This document shows, piece by piece, positions 1 to 5,390 of a stretch of DNA of 5,390 bases (positions are counted from its first letter, which is position 1; each line of letters begins with the position of its first letter). Below the pieces are notes generated by a model. That model had not been told where the DNA came from and did not search any database. It was given only the letters and a program-made list of their open reading frames with translations. This DNA comes from JBFHER01 sp041584055 (GTDB taxonomy: Bacteria; Bacteroidota; Bacteroidia; Bacteroidales; UBA5342): contig JBFHER010000270.1 of NCBI GenBank assembly GCA_041584055.1, positions 1 through 5,390 on the forward strand. The letters run 5' to 3'. Position numbers and translations under genes: made by a program.

Positions 1-471
1 CAAAGTTCCTGCACCAGCACCAATGTAAGATACAGATATTCCAAAGAAATTAAACAAAGACTCCATAAAAGGTTTCTTATTTACACCTTGTGCATCTGCA
101 AAAACAATTAATGAGCTTTCGGCTTGTATATTGTCATTGTAAACCTCCATCAATTGATGCTCAAAGCATTCGACATTCTGACTTAAATCAAACAGCTGCG
201 TTACCAAACGGTAATCCAGGGGAATCATTAAAATTCCACTTTTTTTTCTTTTTTCTGCGACTACCAGCTCCGGAAATATACCACCCAAAACAGGCGTGTT
301 AATGTCTTTAAAAAGGGTTTCAACACGACTATCTGATAACCGATCTTCACCTGCCATTAAAAACAAGATGGATTGGACGGACTTTGACAATTCAAATTCT
401 TTTAATTTTTGTTTTACAAAACCGAAATCTTTCGTTGGTAAAAAGATTGAAGATATTTTATTTATTTTCAT
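1..471 (-). CDS. FIST-domain sensory protein, N-terminal part (cut by window edge)
   Basis: An open frame starts at ATG 471-469 and stays open to base 1, giving 157 residues with no stop, so the gene continues outside the window. Residues 32-43 (VQSILFLMAGED) form a hydrophobic strand. Residues 58-66 (NTPVLGGIF) correspond to the GxxxxGEI-like turn of FIST_N domains. Residues 120-126 (SLIVFAD) and 149-157 (YIGAGAGTL) look like the 'D...GGgAgd' strand and glycine turn that follow in this family. FIST proteins are predicted cytoplasmic sensors of small ligands and are usually about 350-400 residues, so less than half is visible; the C-terminal FIST_C half would lie outside. No signal peptide is seen, which fits a cytosolic protein. 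It is divergent from the radical SAM gene. The family call rests on pattern recognition; the existence of the gene is well supported by the long frame and plausible codon use. Confidence 0.72.
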   Translation of the reverse strand, partial: MKINKISSIFLPTKDFGFVKQKLKEFELSKSVQSILFLMAGEDRLSDSRVETLFKDINTPVLGGIFPELVVAEKRKKSGILMIPLDYRLVTQLFDLSQNVECFEHQLMEVYNDNIQAESSLIVFADAQGVNKKPFMESLFNFFGISVSYIGAGAGTL

Positions 472-559
472 AGACAGGTTTTTAAGTAGTGTAATTTATA
501 ATATTTAAAAGAATTTTCCCACAAAACAGTTTCATTATTTTAAGATTATTTATCAATTG

Positions 560-576
560 AAACAATCCTATTGTTT
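560..576. repeat. Short inverted repeat in divergent promoter region
   Basis: AAACAAT (560-566) and ATTGTTT (570-576) are exact reverse complements separated by CCT. The site lies about 90 bp upstream of the FIST start and 140 bp upstream of the radical SAM start. It could be a regulator half-site pair, but the region is AT-rich and a 7-bp match may be chance. Confidence 0.25.
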
Positions 577-650
577 AGATCCTCATAAGGTAAAAACGAT
601 CAGATCACTTATCTTTTAAAGGACTTATCCTTGTTTTACATGTTTTTGAT

Positions 651-668
651 AACGCAAATATTTGCGTT
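651..668. promoter_or_regulatory. Perfect 18-bp palindrome, candidate operator
   Basis: AACGCAAAT (651-659) is followed directly by its exact reverse complement ATTTGCGTT (660-668). A gapless 18-bp palindrome suits a homodimeric helix-turn-helix regulator. It ends 50 bp before the radical SAM start at 719 and lies about 180 bp upstream of the FIST start, so it could control either gene or both. No T-tract follows it directly, so it is not a standard terminator. No close match to the Bacteroidota promoter consensus (TTTG ... TAnnTTTG) could be placed convincingly next to it. The regulator is unknown. Confidence 0.45.
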
Positions 669-718
669 TATTCCACCCAACACCTGCGATAGAATTGTTA
701 TATTTCGTATTTTCATCC

Positions 719-1609
719 ATGGATTTAAATGATGCATCAGTAAACTTTTCTGAAATCAAAACGAAATCCATCCTGTCACCAGTAAAACAGGATGACTACT
801 TTGGTATTCGTTACAATATGAATTTATACCGGGGCTGTCAGCATGGATGCATTTATTGTGATTCGCGAAGTAAATGTTATCAGTTGGGTGAATTATCCCG
901 GATCCGAATTAAAAAGAATGCCACGGATCTGCTCCGAAAAGAGCTTAAGGGAAAGCGACAAAAAGGAACCATTGGAACCGGCTCAATGAATGATCCTTAC
1001 ATGCCATTGGAAAAGGTATTAGGATTAACCCGGCGCGCGCTTCAGGCAATTGCAGACTTCAAATTCCCGATTCATATTATAACGAAAGGAAATATTATCA
1101 CCCGGGATCTGGATATCATAAAAGATATTTCTAAGACCTATGCGGCTGCCTCCTTTACCATCACTACCTTTGATGACAATCTGGCAAGAAAACTGGAACC
1201 GGCAGCCCCTTTATCCTCCGAACGGTTTCATGCCCTTTATGAACTTAGCAGACAAGGAATTTATACAGGCATTACACTGATGCCATTGCTTCCGCATATC
1301 AACGATAATGCAGAAAACATAAGTAACATTGTAAGGAAAGCGGCAGATAGCGGAGCCCAATACATTCTGCCTGCTTTTGGCGTATCACTTCGGGAAGGTT
1401 CAAGGGATTATCTTTTCAAAACATTTGACCAGAAGTTTCCCGGTATGAAAGAACAATACCAATCACAATTTGGAAATCGATTTTCCTGTTACAATGATCA
1501 TTGTAAGCAGCTTTATGATGTGTTTTACAATTTAATCGCTAAATTAAATATGCCCGGAAAAATGAAATTCTATTCAGGTCCTGTGGACTCACAGTTATCA
1601 TTGTTTTAA
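719..1609 (+). CDS. Radical SAM protein of the SplB/COG1533 family
   Basis: The 296-residue product carries the radical SAM iron-sulfur motif CX3CX2C at residues 40-47 (CQHGCIYC), preceded by NLYRG, the typical context in the spore-photoproduct-lyase-like family. The three cysteines should bind a [4Fe-4S] cluster that cleaves S-adenosylmethionine. Further family-like stretches are IGTGSMNDPYMPLEK, HIITKGN, ITLMPLLPHIND and a C-terminal KFYSGPVDSQLSLF. Length fits the family. A TTG at 662 would add 19 residues, but it lies inside the 18-bp palindrome and encodes no conserved sequence, so ATG 719 is preferred; no Shine-Dalgarno is seen. The substrate of these non-spore homologues is not established. 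Spore photoproduct repair cannot be assumed, since Bacteroidota do not sporulate. It is convergent with the cytochrome cluster and divergent from the FIST gene, so it is probably transcribed alone. Confidence 0.9.
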   Translation: MDLNDASVNFSEIKTKSILSPVKQDDYFGIRYNMNLYRGCQHGCIYCDSRSKCYQLGELSRIRIKKNATDLLRKELKGKRQKGTIGTGSMNDPYMPLEKVLGLTRRALQAIADFKFPIHIITKGNIITRDLDIIKDISKTYAAASFTITTFDDNLARKLEPAAPLSSERFHALYELSRQGIYTGITLMPLLPHINDNAENISNIVRKAADSGAQYILPAFGVSLREGSRDYLFKTFDQKFPGMKEQYQSQFGNRFSCYNDHCKQLYDVFYNLIAKLNMPGKMKFYSGPVDSQLSLF

Positions 1610-1639
1610 ACAACATTCTAAGTCGTCTCGAAAATGCCG

Positions 1640-1675
1640 AAAAATAACTTTTATCACAAACAGTTACTTATTTTT
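1640..1675. terminator. Weak possible bidirectional terminator between convergent genes
   Basis: AAAAATAACT (1640-1649) can pair imperfectly with AGTT (1662-1665) and ATTTTT (1670-1675), leaving a four-base bulge. It sits in the 64-bp gap between the converging radical SAM and cytochrome b genes and touches the cytochrome b stop codon. The stem is almost all A-T, so the call rests mainly on position. Confidence 0.2.
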
Positions 1676-2294
1676 ATTGCTCTTCATGATACCCATTAAC
1701 AATGCTTCGGTAATTTCTCAATGGATGCTTGCCCACAGAAGCAACATAAATATGAATAACTAAAAACATTGAGATTAAAAATCCCAAGGATGCGTGTAAT
1801 AATGCAGTGAGTTTTATCCCGCTTACTTTTAAAACATTTTCAAGAATAACTTCCGGATATAACAATGCAATTCCGGTAATAACGAGCAAGGGTATCAGAA
1901 CGTACATTGCAACCACATATGCTACCTTCTGAAGCGGATTAAACTTATTTTCTTTACTGACAGGAAAAGGCTTTGGCTCTCCGTTAAAATAACCTGTCAT
2001 ATAATATTTTGATTGCCTGCTTAAACGATCAACAAGTCCCTTACCTGTTATTGCATACGCCTTTCCATTTGCTGTTATGCCATTGAAAACGATAAAGAAA
2101 ATATAATTTATGCATGTAAATATTCCCGCAATGTTATGAAGCAAAACAGCCATATCAAACTGAATGATTGCAAATTCCGGATTCGAGTATTGCATACTTA
2201 TTCCTGTGACAATCAGAATAATGATTGCGATCGCATTCAATGCATGCCATATTCTCAACCAAATCGGATACAAATACAATTTATGATCCCCCAT
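1674..2294 (-). CDS. Diheme cytochrome b subunit (FdnI/HydC/b561-type)
   Basis: The 206-residue integral membrane protein has four predicted helices at about residues 12-34, 47-71, 123-146 and 163-187. Histidines lie at 17 (helix 1), 53 (helix 2), and 167 and 181 (helix 4, spaced His-x13-His). This layout matches the four heme ligands of E. coli FdnI (His18, His57, His155, His169), so two b hemes spanning the inner membrane are expected. Members of this family pass electrons between quinone and a periplasmic partner. The loop between helices 2 and 3 (about 72-120) is long and polar. The start is one base after the stop of the heptaheme cytochrome gene, which makes that cytochrome the obvious partner. 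It is the last gene of the minus-strand cluster. The exact quinone reaction and its direction are inferred. Thiosulfate-reductase-like and Ni-hydrogenase cytochrome b proteins share the fold, but no molybdoenzyme or hydrogenase gene is visible. Confidence 0.9.
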   Translation of the reverse strand: MGDHKLYLYPIWLRIWHALNAIAIIILIVTGISMQYSNPEFAIIQFDMAVLLHNIAGIFTCINYIFFIVFNGITANGKAYAITGKGLVDRLSRQSKYYMTGYFNGEPKPFPVSKENKFNPLQKVAYVVAMYVLIPLLVITGIALLYPEVILENVLKVSGIKLTALLHASLGFLISMFLVIHIYVASVGKHPLRNYRSIVNGYHEEQ

Positions 2295-2295
2295 C

Positions 2296-3252
2296 TTACT
2301 TCCTTTTTATAATTCTAAATGAAATGTGCACCACAATCCCTGACAAAACCATTCCGAATAGGATCAGGCTAATCAAATTCAAGGCCCTGTTTCGATTGGC
2401 TCCAATAACGTAAGCTTCATTTCTTAGTGAAGATGCAATCCCTTCGTTTGAGCGTGATTCTATATTTAGATATTTATAGAGTTTTGCTTGCAGCAGCCCG
2501 TTACTGCTGTGACATTCGACACAATTTTTTATGGCAGATTCTTTTGGTAATATATTGTGTGCCACCATCATCGTATCGTTACGTGAGGTATGACATTCGA
2601 TGCAACGCACGTTTTTAAAATGCAAAGACTGATTAGGCAACCAATCATGTGTTTTCATCAACTCGGGTTGATCTTCATCCACCAAAATTGCGTATTTCAC
2701 TTCATCCATGTGACACGACAAACACATGTTATTATTGAAACTTACGATTTCAGGAATGGAATACTTATTAGAACTTGCCACTAATTTATTTGTGTGCGGA
2801 TCGTGACACATTTCACACTTAAAGGCATCTCCCAACTTTTGAACATGAACGCTATTTTGAACTTCAATTTCTATTTCATCAAAATGGAGATGAGCATAGG
2901 TATCATCGCCGCCATGACAATCCTGGCATGAATATTTAAATTCAAGTTTTAGCTCTGCATTGTGAGGATAGGTACTGTAATCAGGCGAATGACAATCATC
3001 GCACGAAAATGTACCATGCTCACCAGCCTTATAAGTGGCAGAATCCAGAATAAAATACGGATTCATCCGTTTGGTCTCTGTAAGCCCCATCATTTCATTC
3101 TCGAAGGAATACAGGGATTCACCATGACAATGGAGACAAGCCTTTGCAGTGGATGCCAGCTCAACCTTCTCATCCTCTCCTTTAGCGGGTGCTAAGAACA
3201 AAAAAAGCAAAGCAAGCATCCATGACACATACTTCTGATAATTCTTACTCAT
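2296..3252 (-). CDS. Heptaheme cytochrome c with C-terminal membrane anchor
   Basis: The 318-residue protein contains seven CXXCH heme-attachment motifs, beginning at Cys39 (CLHCH), Cys84 (CDDCH), Cys109 (CQDCH), Cys146 (CEMCH), Cys177 (CLSCH), Cys217 (CIECH) and Cys244 (CVECH). Additional histidines at 97, 121, 123, 136, 153, 202, 211 and 232 could be distal ligands, so bis-His low-potential hemes are likely. An N-terminal Sec signal (residues 5-24) directs it to the periplasm. A second hydrophobic helix at about 290-312 followed by RIIKRK anchors the C-terminus in the inner membrane with a basic cytoplasmic tail. It starts 25 bp after the monoheme cytochrome c gene and ends one base before the cytochrome b gene. 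It probably accepts electrons from, or gives them to, that diheme cytochrome b. It is not a NapC/NirT protein, which would have an uncleaved N-terminal anchor and four hemes. The terminal substrate is unknown. Confidence 0.96.
   Translation of the reverse strand: MSKNYQKYVSWMLALLFLFLAPAKGEDEKVELASTAKACLHCHGESLYSFENEMMGLTETKRMNPYFILDSATYKAGEHGTFSCDDCHSPDYSTYPHNAELKLEFKYSCQDCHGGDDTYAHLHFDEIEIEVQNSVHVQKLGDAFKCEMCHDPHTNKLVASSNKYSIPEIVSFNNNMCLSCHMDEVKYAILVDEDQPELMKTHDWLPNQSLHFKNVRCIECHTSRNDTMMVAHNILPKESAIKNCVECHSSNGLLQAKLYKYLNIESRSNEGIASSLRNEAYVIGANRNRALNLISLILFGMVLSGIVVHISFRIIKRK
2299..2305 (-). promoter_or_regulatory. Purine-rich ribosome binding site for cytochrome b
   Basis: On the minus strand the last codons of the heptaheme gene read AAAAGGAAG, ending a few bases before the ATG at 2294. 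AGGAAG resembles a Shine-Dalgarno sequence. Together with the one-base stop-start gap, it suggests that translation of the cytochrome b gene is coupled to that of the heptaheme gene. Other starts in the window lack such a motif. Confidence 0.4.
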
Positions 3253-3277
3253 TAAAATGACGTTTAAATTGGCTCCC

Positions 3278-3703
3278 TTATTTCAGTGTACGTAAGTACA
3301 TGATCAATGCCCAGCGATCCTCCTCGTCCGGAATTTTTGATTCGTAATTAGGCATTTCATTTCGGCCCAAAATAGATTGATAATAAATTGTGCCATCTGA
3401 TTGTGCCTGAAATTCCTTCGAATTGAATAAGCCGGGAAATGTATCCAAACTCTTGGCTTTAGGTCCATCACCAAGCCCAACGTTTCCATGGCAGGAACGA
3501 CAATGCTTCATATATTGTGTTTTACCAAACTTAACAAGTGATACATCATCCGCGTAAGGATTTTTCATCGTCTGAAACTTCTCCGGAATATCCCAGGCTT
3601 CCCCTTTATCTTTCTCATTCGGATTATTGGGTACAAAGGCACTCAGTCCAAGCATGAGCACTACGGCCAGAATGGACACGGAAAAAATTGATTTCGTTTT
3701 CAT
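3278..3703 (-). CDS. Monoheme class I cytochrome c, periplasmic
   Basis: The 141-residue protein has an N-terminal hydrophobic signal (residues 5-23), one heme motif CRSCH at 68-72, and a probable distal methionine at 117 in GRNEMPNY. The C-terminal helix (DEEDRWALIMYLRTL, about 126-140) is typical of class I cytochrome c domains. The sequence closely follows a small c-type cytochrome common in Bacteroidota, with MKNPYADD before, and HCRSCHGNVGLGDGPKA around, the heme. His/Met ligation suggests a higher potential than the heptaheme partner, so it probably acts as a soluble or membrane-tethered electron shuttle. The signal has no lipobox cysteine. The gene is 63 bp downstream of the barrel gene and 25 bp upstream of the heptaheme gene. 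The 63-bp AT-rich gap could hold its own promoter, but none matches the consensus clearly. Confidence 0.94.
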   Translation of the reverse strand: MKTKSIFSVSILAVVLMLGLSAFVPNNPNEKDKGEAWDIPEKFQTMKNPYADDVSLVKFGKTQYMKHCRSCHGNVGLGDGPKAKSLDTFPGLFNSKEFQAQSDGTIYYQSILGRNEMPNYESKIPDEEDRWALIMYLRTLK

Positions 3704-3761
3704 ATGCGTATATTTTAACGTTTTAATAAAAAAATATTTGTTTTATTCAATCGATCGAAGT

Positions 3762-3778
3762 TGGAACTAAAAGTTCCA
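3762..3778 (-). repeat. Hairpin overlapping the stop codon of the barrel gene
   Basis: TGGAACT (3762-3768) and AGTTCCA (3772-3778) are exact reverse complements with a three-base loop, and the minus-strand stop TAG (3769-3767) lies inside. On the minus strand no immediate T-run follows; the next T-rich stretch comes about 25 bases later. It is therefore more likely an RNA stability or processing element, or chance, than a strong terminator. Confidence 0.35.
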
Positions 3779-4633
3779 CAAACGTGTAATCGTAAATCCG
3801 ATCGCGAAATTCTTCAATGCAAAATCAGTATAGTTATTAATCATAATGTCCTGAGGTAGCACACCACTGAATTGGCCTGCATAAATTTGAAAAGCATGCG
3901 TGCTAGTAGCAATTTCGATACCAGCAGCGATGTTGGCACTCACATTCTCTCCATTTTTGTTTGAAAGAACCAGCAAATCCAGGGGCTGGTCATAATTAAA
4001 AATAAATGACATTTGTGGTGAGAATTTTGCCCGGCCATTTAGATGAACCCCAATTTTATCAAAATCTGATACTTTTCGGTCTACCATGTTATAATGTGAA
4101 AAACTGGTGCCTCCCTGAAGGGATAACCAATCATTGAATTTGCGTCCCACAATTATCTGAGCAAAGTACGACATGCGTCCCATGAAAGAATAATTTTCTC
4201 CGAACACCTCTTTTTCTTCACCATTGATGCCCGCAAGACCATAAAAGGTTAAAGCAATTGGAATGGTGTTTTTTCGTGTTTGCTCAAGGATGGTGTATTT
4301 AACATTAAAGTCGTTGGTAAAATTTGCCTTGGTCAGGCCCCAACCAACCTGTATGTTTTTATATACCACATAGTTAAAACCGATTCTCACATTGGCACCC
4401 GGCGCGTAAATTCCAAACAAATCGCTTATGCCATTTTGAAAATTCCCAAATTTATGTTGGATTACATACTCCAATGTATTTACATAGGGAATGTAGGTTG
4501 TTTGATTATCAATCAAATAAGCACTTTCAAATGGTTGACGCACCGGTTTATCCTTTACCTCAGTTTCCTCCTCCTGTGCAAAAAGTGAAAATGCCAGACT
4601 TAAGACAATCAATAAATTAAGCAGTCGTTTCAT
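3767..4633 (-). CDS. DUF5777-type outer-membrane beta-barrel protein
   Basis: The 288-residue protein begins with a clear signal peptide (residues 1-19, LLIVLSLAFSLFAQ, cleavage near Ala18-Gln20). The rest is a series of amphipathic strands with alternating aromatic and polar residues, and it ends in phenylalanine (ITRLWNF), a usual outer-membrane assembly signal. The N-terminal pattern, with FESAYLIDNQT, then LEYVIQHKFGNFQNG, DLFG and VRIGFNYVVYKNIQVGWG, fits the DUF5777 family known mainly from Bacteroidota. That family has no established function. The size suggests a barrel of roughly 12 strands, too small to enclose a decaheme cytochrome as in MtrAB. The gene lies 18 bp after the lipoprotein cytochrome gene and is probably co-transcribed with it, so a role in cytochrome-linked transport or docking at the outer membrane is plausible but inferred. 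The family assignment is from memory of its motifs. Confidence 0.84.
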   Translation of the reverse strand: MKRLLNLLIVLSLAFSLFAQEEETEVKDKPVRQPFESAYLIDNQTTYIPYVNTLEYVIQHKFGNFQNGISDLFGIYAPGANVRIGFNYVVYKNIQVGWGLTKANFTNDFNVKYTILEQTRKNTIPIALTFYGLAGINGEEKEVFGENYSFMGRMSYFAQIIVGRKFNDWLSLQGGTSFSHYNMVDRKVSDFDKIGVHLNGRAKFSPQMSFIFNYDQPLDLLVLSNKNGENVSANIAAGIEIATSTHAFQIYAGQFSGVLPQDIMINNYTDFALKNFAIGFTITRLWNF

Positions 4634-4651
4634 ATTGTAATTTTTTTAAGT

Positions 4652-5026
4652 TTAATTATTGAGTGCACCTTGCTTTATCCATGCCAGCACCATAGCAGCT
4701 TGTTCTGCTGAGTACCGCACAGTATGCGATCCATCAGGCAAAGGGACTGTATAAATCTTACTTTCACTGGCATTTTCTGTATCAAACAATCCTCTATCCA
4801 GCAAGCTTTGGTAAGCCTTGCCTTCAGTTAAATCGGGTTGCTTCAAACCCGGGTGACAACTTGTGCAATTTTTAGCCTTGAATATAGGCTCGATGTCCTC
4901 ACTAAAACTAAGATCGTTTTTAACCACGATGTCTGAGCCATCGGAAAGGATTATGTCAGTGTACTCACAAGATGAAAATGAAAGTACAAATACAATGGCA
5001 AGAAATAACTTTAAACCGTTTTTCAT
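4652..5026 (-). CDS. Monoheme cytochrome c lipoprotein
   Basis: With the start at ATG 5026 the product has 124 residues: MKNGLK, a hydrophobic stretch, then the lipobox-like FSSC with lipidated Cys20. An upstream in-frame ATG at 5098 would add 24 polar residues before the signal and bury it, so it is rejected. One heme motif, CTSCH, lies at 54-58 within FSEDIEPIFKAKNCTSCH, the standard opening of small cytochromes that end in a W-I-x-x-GA-x-N helix; here the end is AWIKQGALNN. Most relatives have a Met-Pro pair before that helix as distal ligand, but this protein has PLPDGSHTVRYS there, so His101 or Met112 may serve instead. The residues after Cys20 (EYTD) do not form a clear surface-export signal, so a periplasm-facing outer-membrane location is the simplest guess. 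It precedes the barrel gene by 18 bp. Confidence 0.86.
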   Translation of the reverse strand: MKNGLKLFLAIVFVLSFSSCEYTDIILSDGSDIVVKNDLSFSEDIEPIFKAKNCTSCHPGLKQPDLTEGKAYQSLLDRGLFDTENASESKIYTVPLPDGSHTVRYSAEQAAMVLAWIKQGALNN

Positions 5027-5132
5027 CTTTGTATATTTTTTCTTTAGAAGAGAAGTCGCACTTTTGAATAATTCATCATCCGAATTTGTTCCATTCATAA
5101 ATTATCTTTGCTCCATCCCTTCAATTAAACTT

Positions 5133-5161
5133 AACACAAAAGGGCCGCACCAAACAGCCCC
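5133..5161 (-). terminator. Intrinsic terminator after the multiheme cytochrome gene
   Basis: Reading the minus strand, GGGCTG (5160-5155) pairs with CGGCCC (5147-5142), with one G-T wobble, around a seven-base loop. TTTTGTGTT follows (5141-5133). The GC-rich stem in an AT-rich setting, followed by T-rich sequence and placed 23 bases after the stop codon at 5184, fits a Rho-independent terminator. It would separate the upstream gene from the lipoprotein cytochrome gene, at least in part. Confidence 0.65.
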
Positions 5162-5183
5162 AATGTGTCATTTACTTAAAAAA

Positions 5184-5390
5184 CTAATTCATTGCAGCAA
5201 TTGTATTTTTTAGCACTGCTTTTATATACGATGGATTATGAACACCCAAACTGCGGTCTTCCTCTATACCTATATAATTATAGAATGCACCTGCCAATTC
5301 AACAGAATATGTTCCTGGTTTCACATGTCCTTCATCATCTAAAATCCCCTTGGTTGTTAACAGTCCTTTCAGGTCCACAAGAAGTTCATG
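5184..5390 (-). CDS. C-terminal end of a probable multiheme cytochrome c (partial)
   Basis: The frame is open from the window edge (base 5390) to TAG at 5186-5184 and encodes the last 68 residues of a larger protein. An internal GTG at 5378 is not a likely start, because the frame continues upstream as HELLVDLKGLL. The segment has a helix LLVDLKGLLTTKGILDD, then KPGTYSVELAGAFYNYIGIEEDRSLGVHNPSYIKAVLKNTI. The pattern A-x-x-N-Y ... E-D-x-S-x-G-V-H-N-P-x-Y-x-x-x-L is a recurring C-terminal signature of multiheme c-type cytochromes, where the His of GVHNP may be a heme ligand. No CXXCH is within the visible part, so the heme count and enzyme type cannot be stated. Position at the head of a cytochrome cluster supports the call. 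It is separated from the next gene by 157 bp and a terminator. Confidence 0.6.
   Translation of the reverse strand, partial: HELLVDLKGLLTTKGILDDEGHVKPGTYSVELAGAFYNYIGIEEDRSLGVHNPSYIKAVLKNTIAAMN

Noticed and set aside
90..508. Two plus-strand open frames of 70 codons each (90-302 and 296-508)
   Set aside because: They lie opposite the FIST reading frame, which is continuous over 157 codons and has recognisable domain features; the plus-strand products look like nothing coherent.
472..550. Possible Bacteroidota promoter for the FIST gene, with TTTG near 524 and TATAAATT near 497 on the minus strand
   Set aside because: The second element matches TAnnTTTG poorly, and such AT-rich matches are expected by chance.
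662..718. Upstream extension of the radical SAM gene from a TTG start at 662
   Set aside because: The extra 19 residues resemble no part of the family, the start lies inside the 18-bp palindrome, and ATG 719 gives a normal-length protein.
730..739. Short palindromes such as TGATGCATCA near 733 and TCGATCGA at 3751-3758
   Set aside because: Matches of 8-10 bp are common by chance, and the first lies inside the radical SAM coding region.
3304..3489. Second minus-strand frame of 61 codons inside the monoheme cytochrome c gene
   Set aside because: It is an out-of-frame shadow of the cytochrome, which has a heme motif and distal methionine in the main frame.
4280..4588. Plus-strand open frame of 102 codons
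   Set aside because: It is entirely antisense to the barrel gene, whose frame has a signal peptide, strand pattern and terminal phenylalanine.
5027..5098. Upstream ATG at 5098 for the lipoprotein cytochrome
   Set aside because: It would put 24 mostly polar residues ahead of a good lipoprotein signal peptide, which normally begins at the N-terminus, as it does from ATG 5026.
4863..5213. Plus-strand open frame of 116 codons
   Set aside because: It runs antisense through the lipoprotein cytochrome start, the terminator and the end of the multiheme gene, and its product has no domain features.
1674..5390. Reading the cluster as an MtrCAB-type porin-cytochrome conduit
   Set aside because: The only barrel is 288 residues, too small to enclose a decaheme cytochrome, and no decaheme MtrA-like protein is visible; a looser outer-membrane link remains possible.

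Overview
The window is AT-rich bacterial DNA that most probably comes from a member of the Bacteroidota. The grounds are a DUF5777-type outer-membrane barrel gene, a monoheme cytochrome c of a type common in that phylum, a lipoprotein cytochrome with a Bacteroidota-like signal, and starts that mostly lack a Shine-Dalgarno sequence. The genus cannot be read from the sequence.

Left part (1-1609). A truncated FIST-domain gene runs leftward off the window edge (471 to 1). It is divergent from a radical SAM gene of the SplB/COG1533 family (719-1609, +). The 247-bp region between them holds a perfect 18-bp palindrome (651-668) and a smaller inverted repeat (560-576), both candidate regulator sites.

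Right part (1674-5390). All genes here are on the minus strand and all but one are c- or b-type cytochromes. In transcription order they are: the C-terminal end of a probable multiheme cytochrome c (5390-5184, partial), a good intrinsic terminator (about 5161-5133), a monoheme cytochrome c lipoprotein (5026-4652), a DUF5777 beta-barrel outer-membrane protein (4633-3767), a soluble or signal-anchored monoheme class I cytochrome c (3703-3278), a heptaheme cytochrome c with a C-terminal membrane anchor (3252-2296), and a four-helix diheme cytochrome b of the FdnI/HydC/b561 type (2294-1674). The last two genes are separated by one base. The cluster meets the radical SAM gene tail to tail.

Working model (inference): the diheme cytochrome b and the heptaheme cytochrome form an inner-membrane quinone:cytochrome oxidoreductase, a two-gene counterpart of the fused Geobacter CbcL design. 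The small monoheme cytochromes would carry electrons across the periplasm to or from the outer membrane, where the lipoprotein cytochrome and the barrel sit. The terminal donor or acceptor is not visible; the upstream multiheme protein, cut by the window edge, is the best candidate. No mobile elements, CRISPR arrays, tRNA or rRNA genes were seen.
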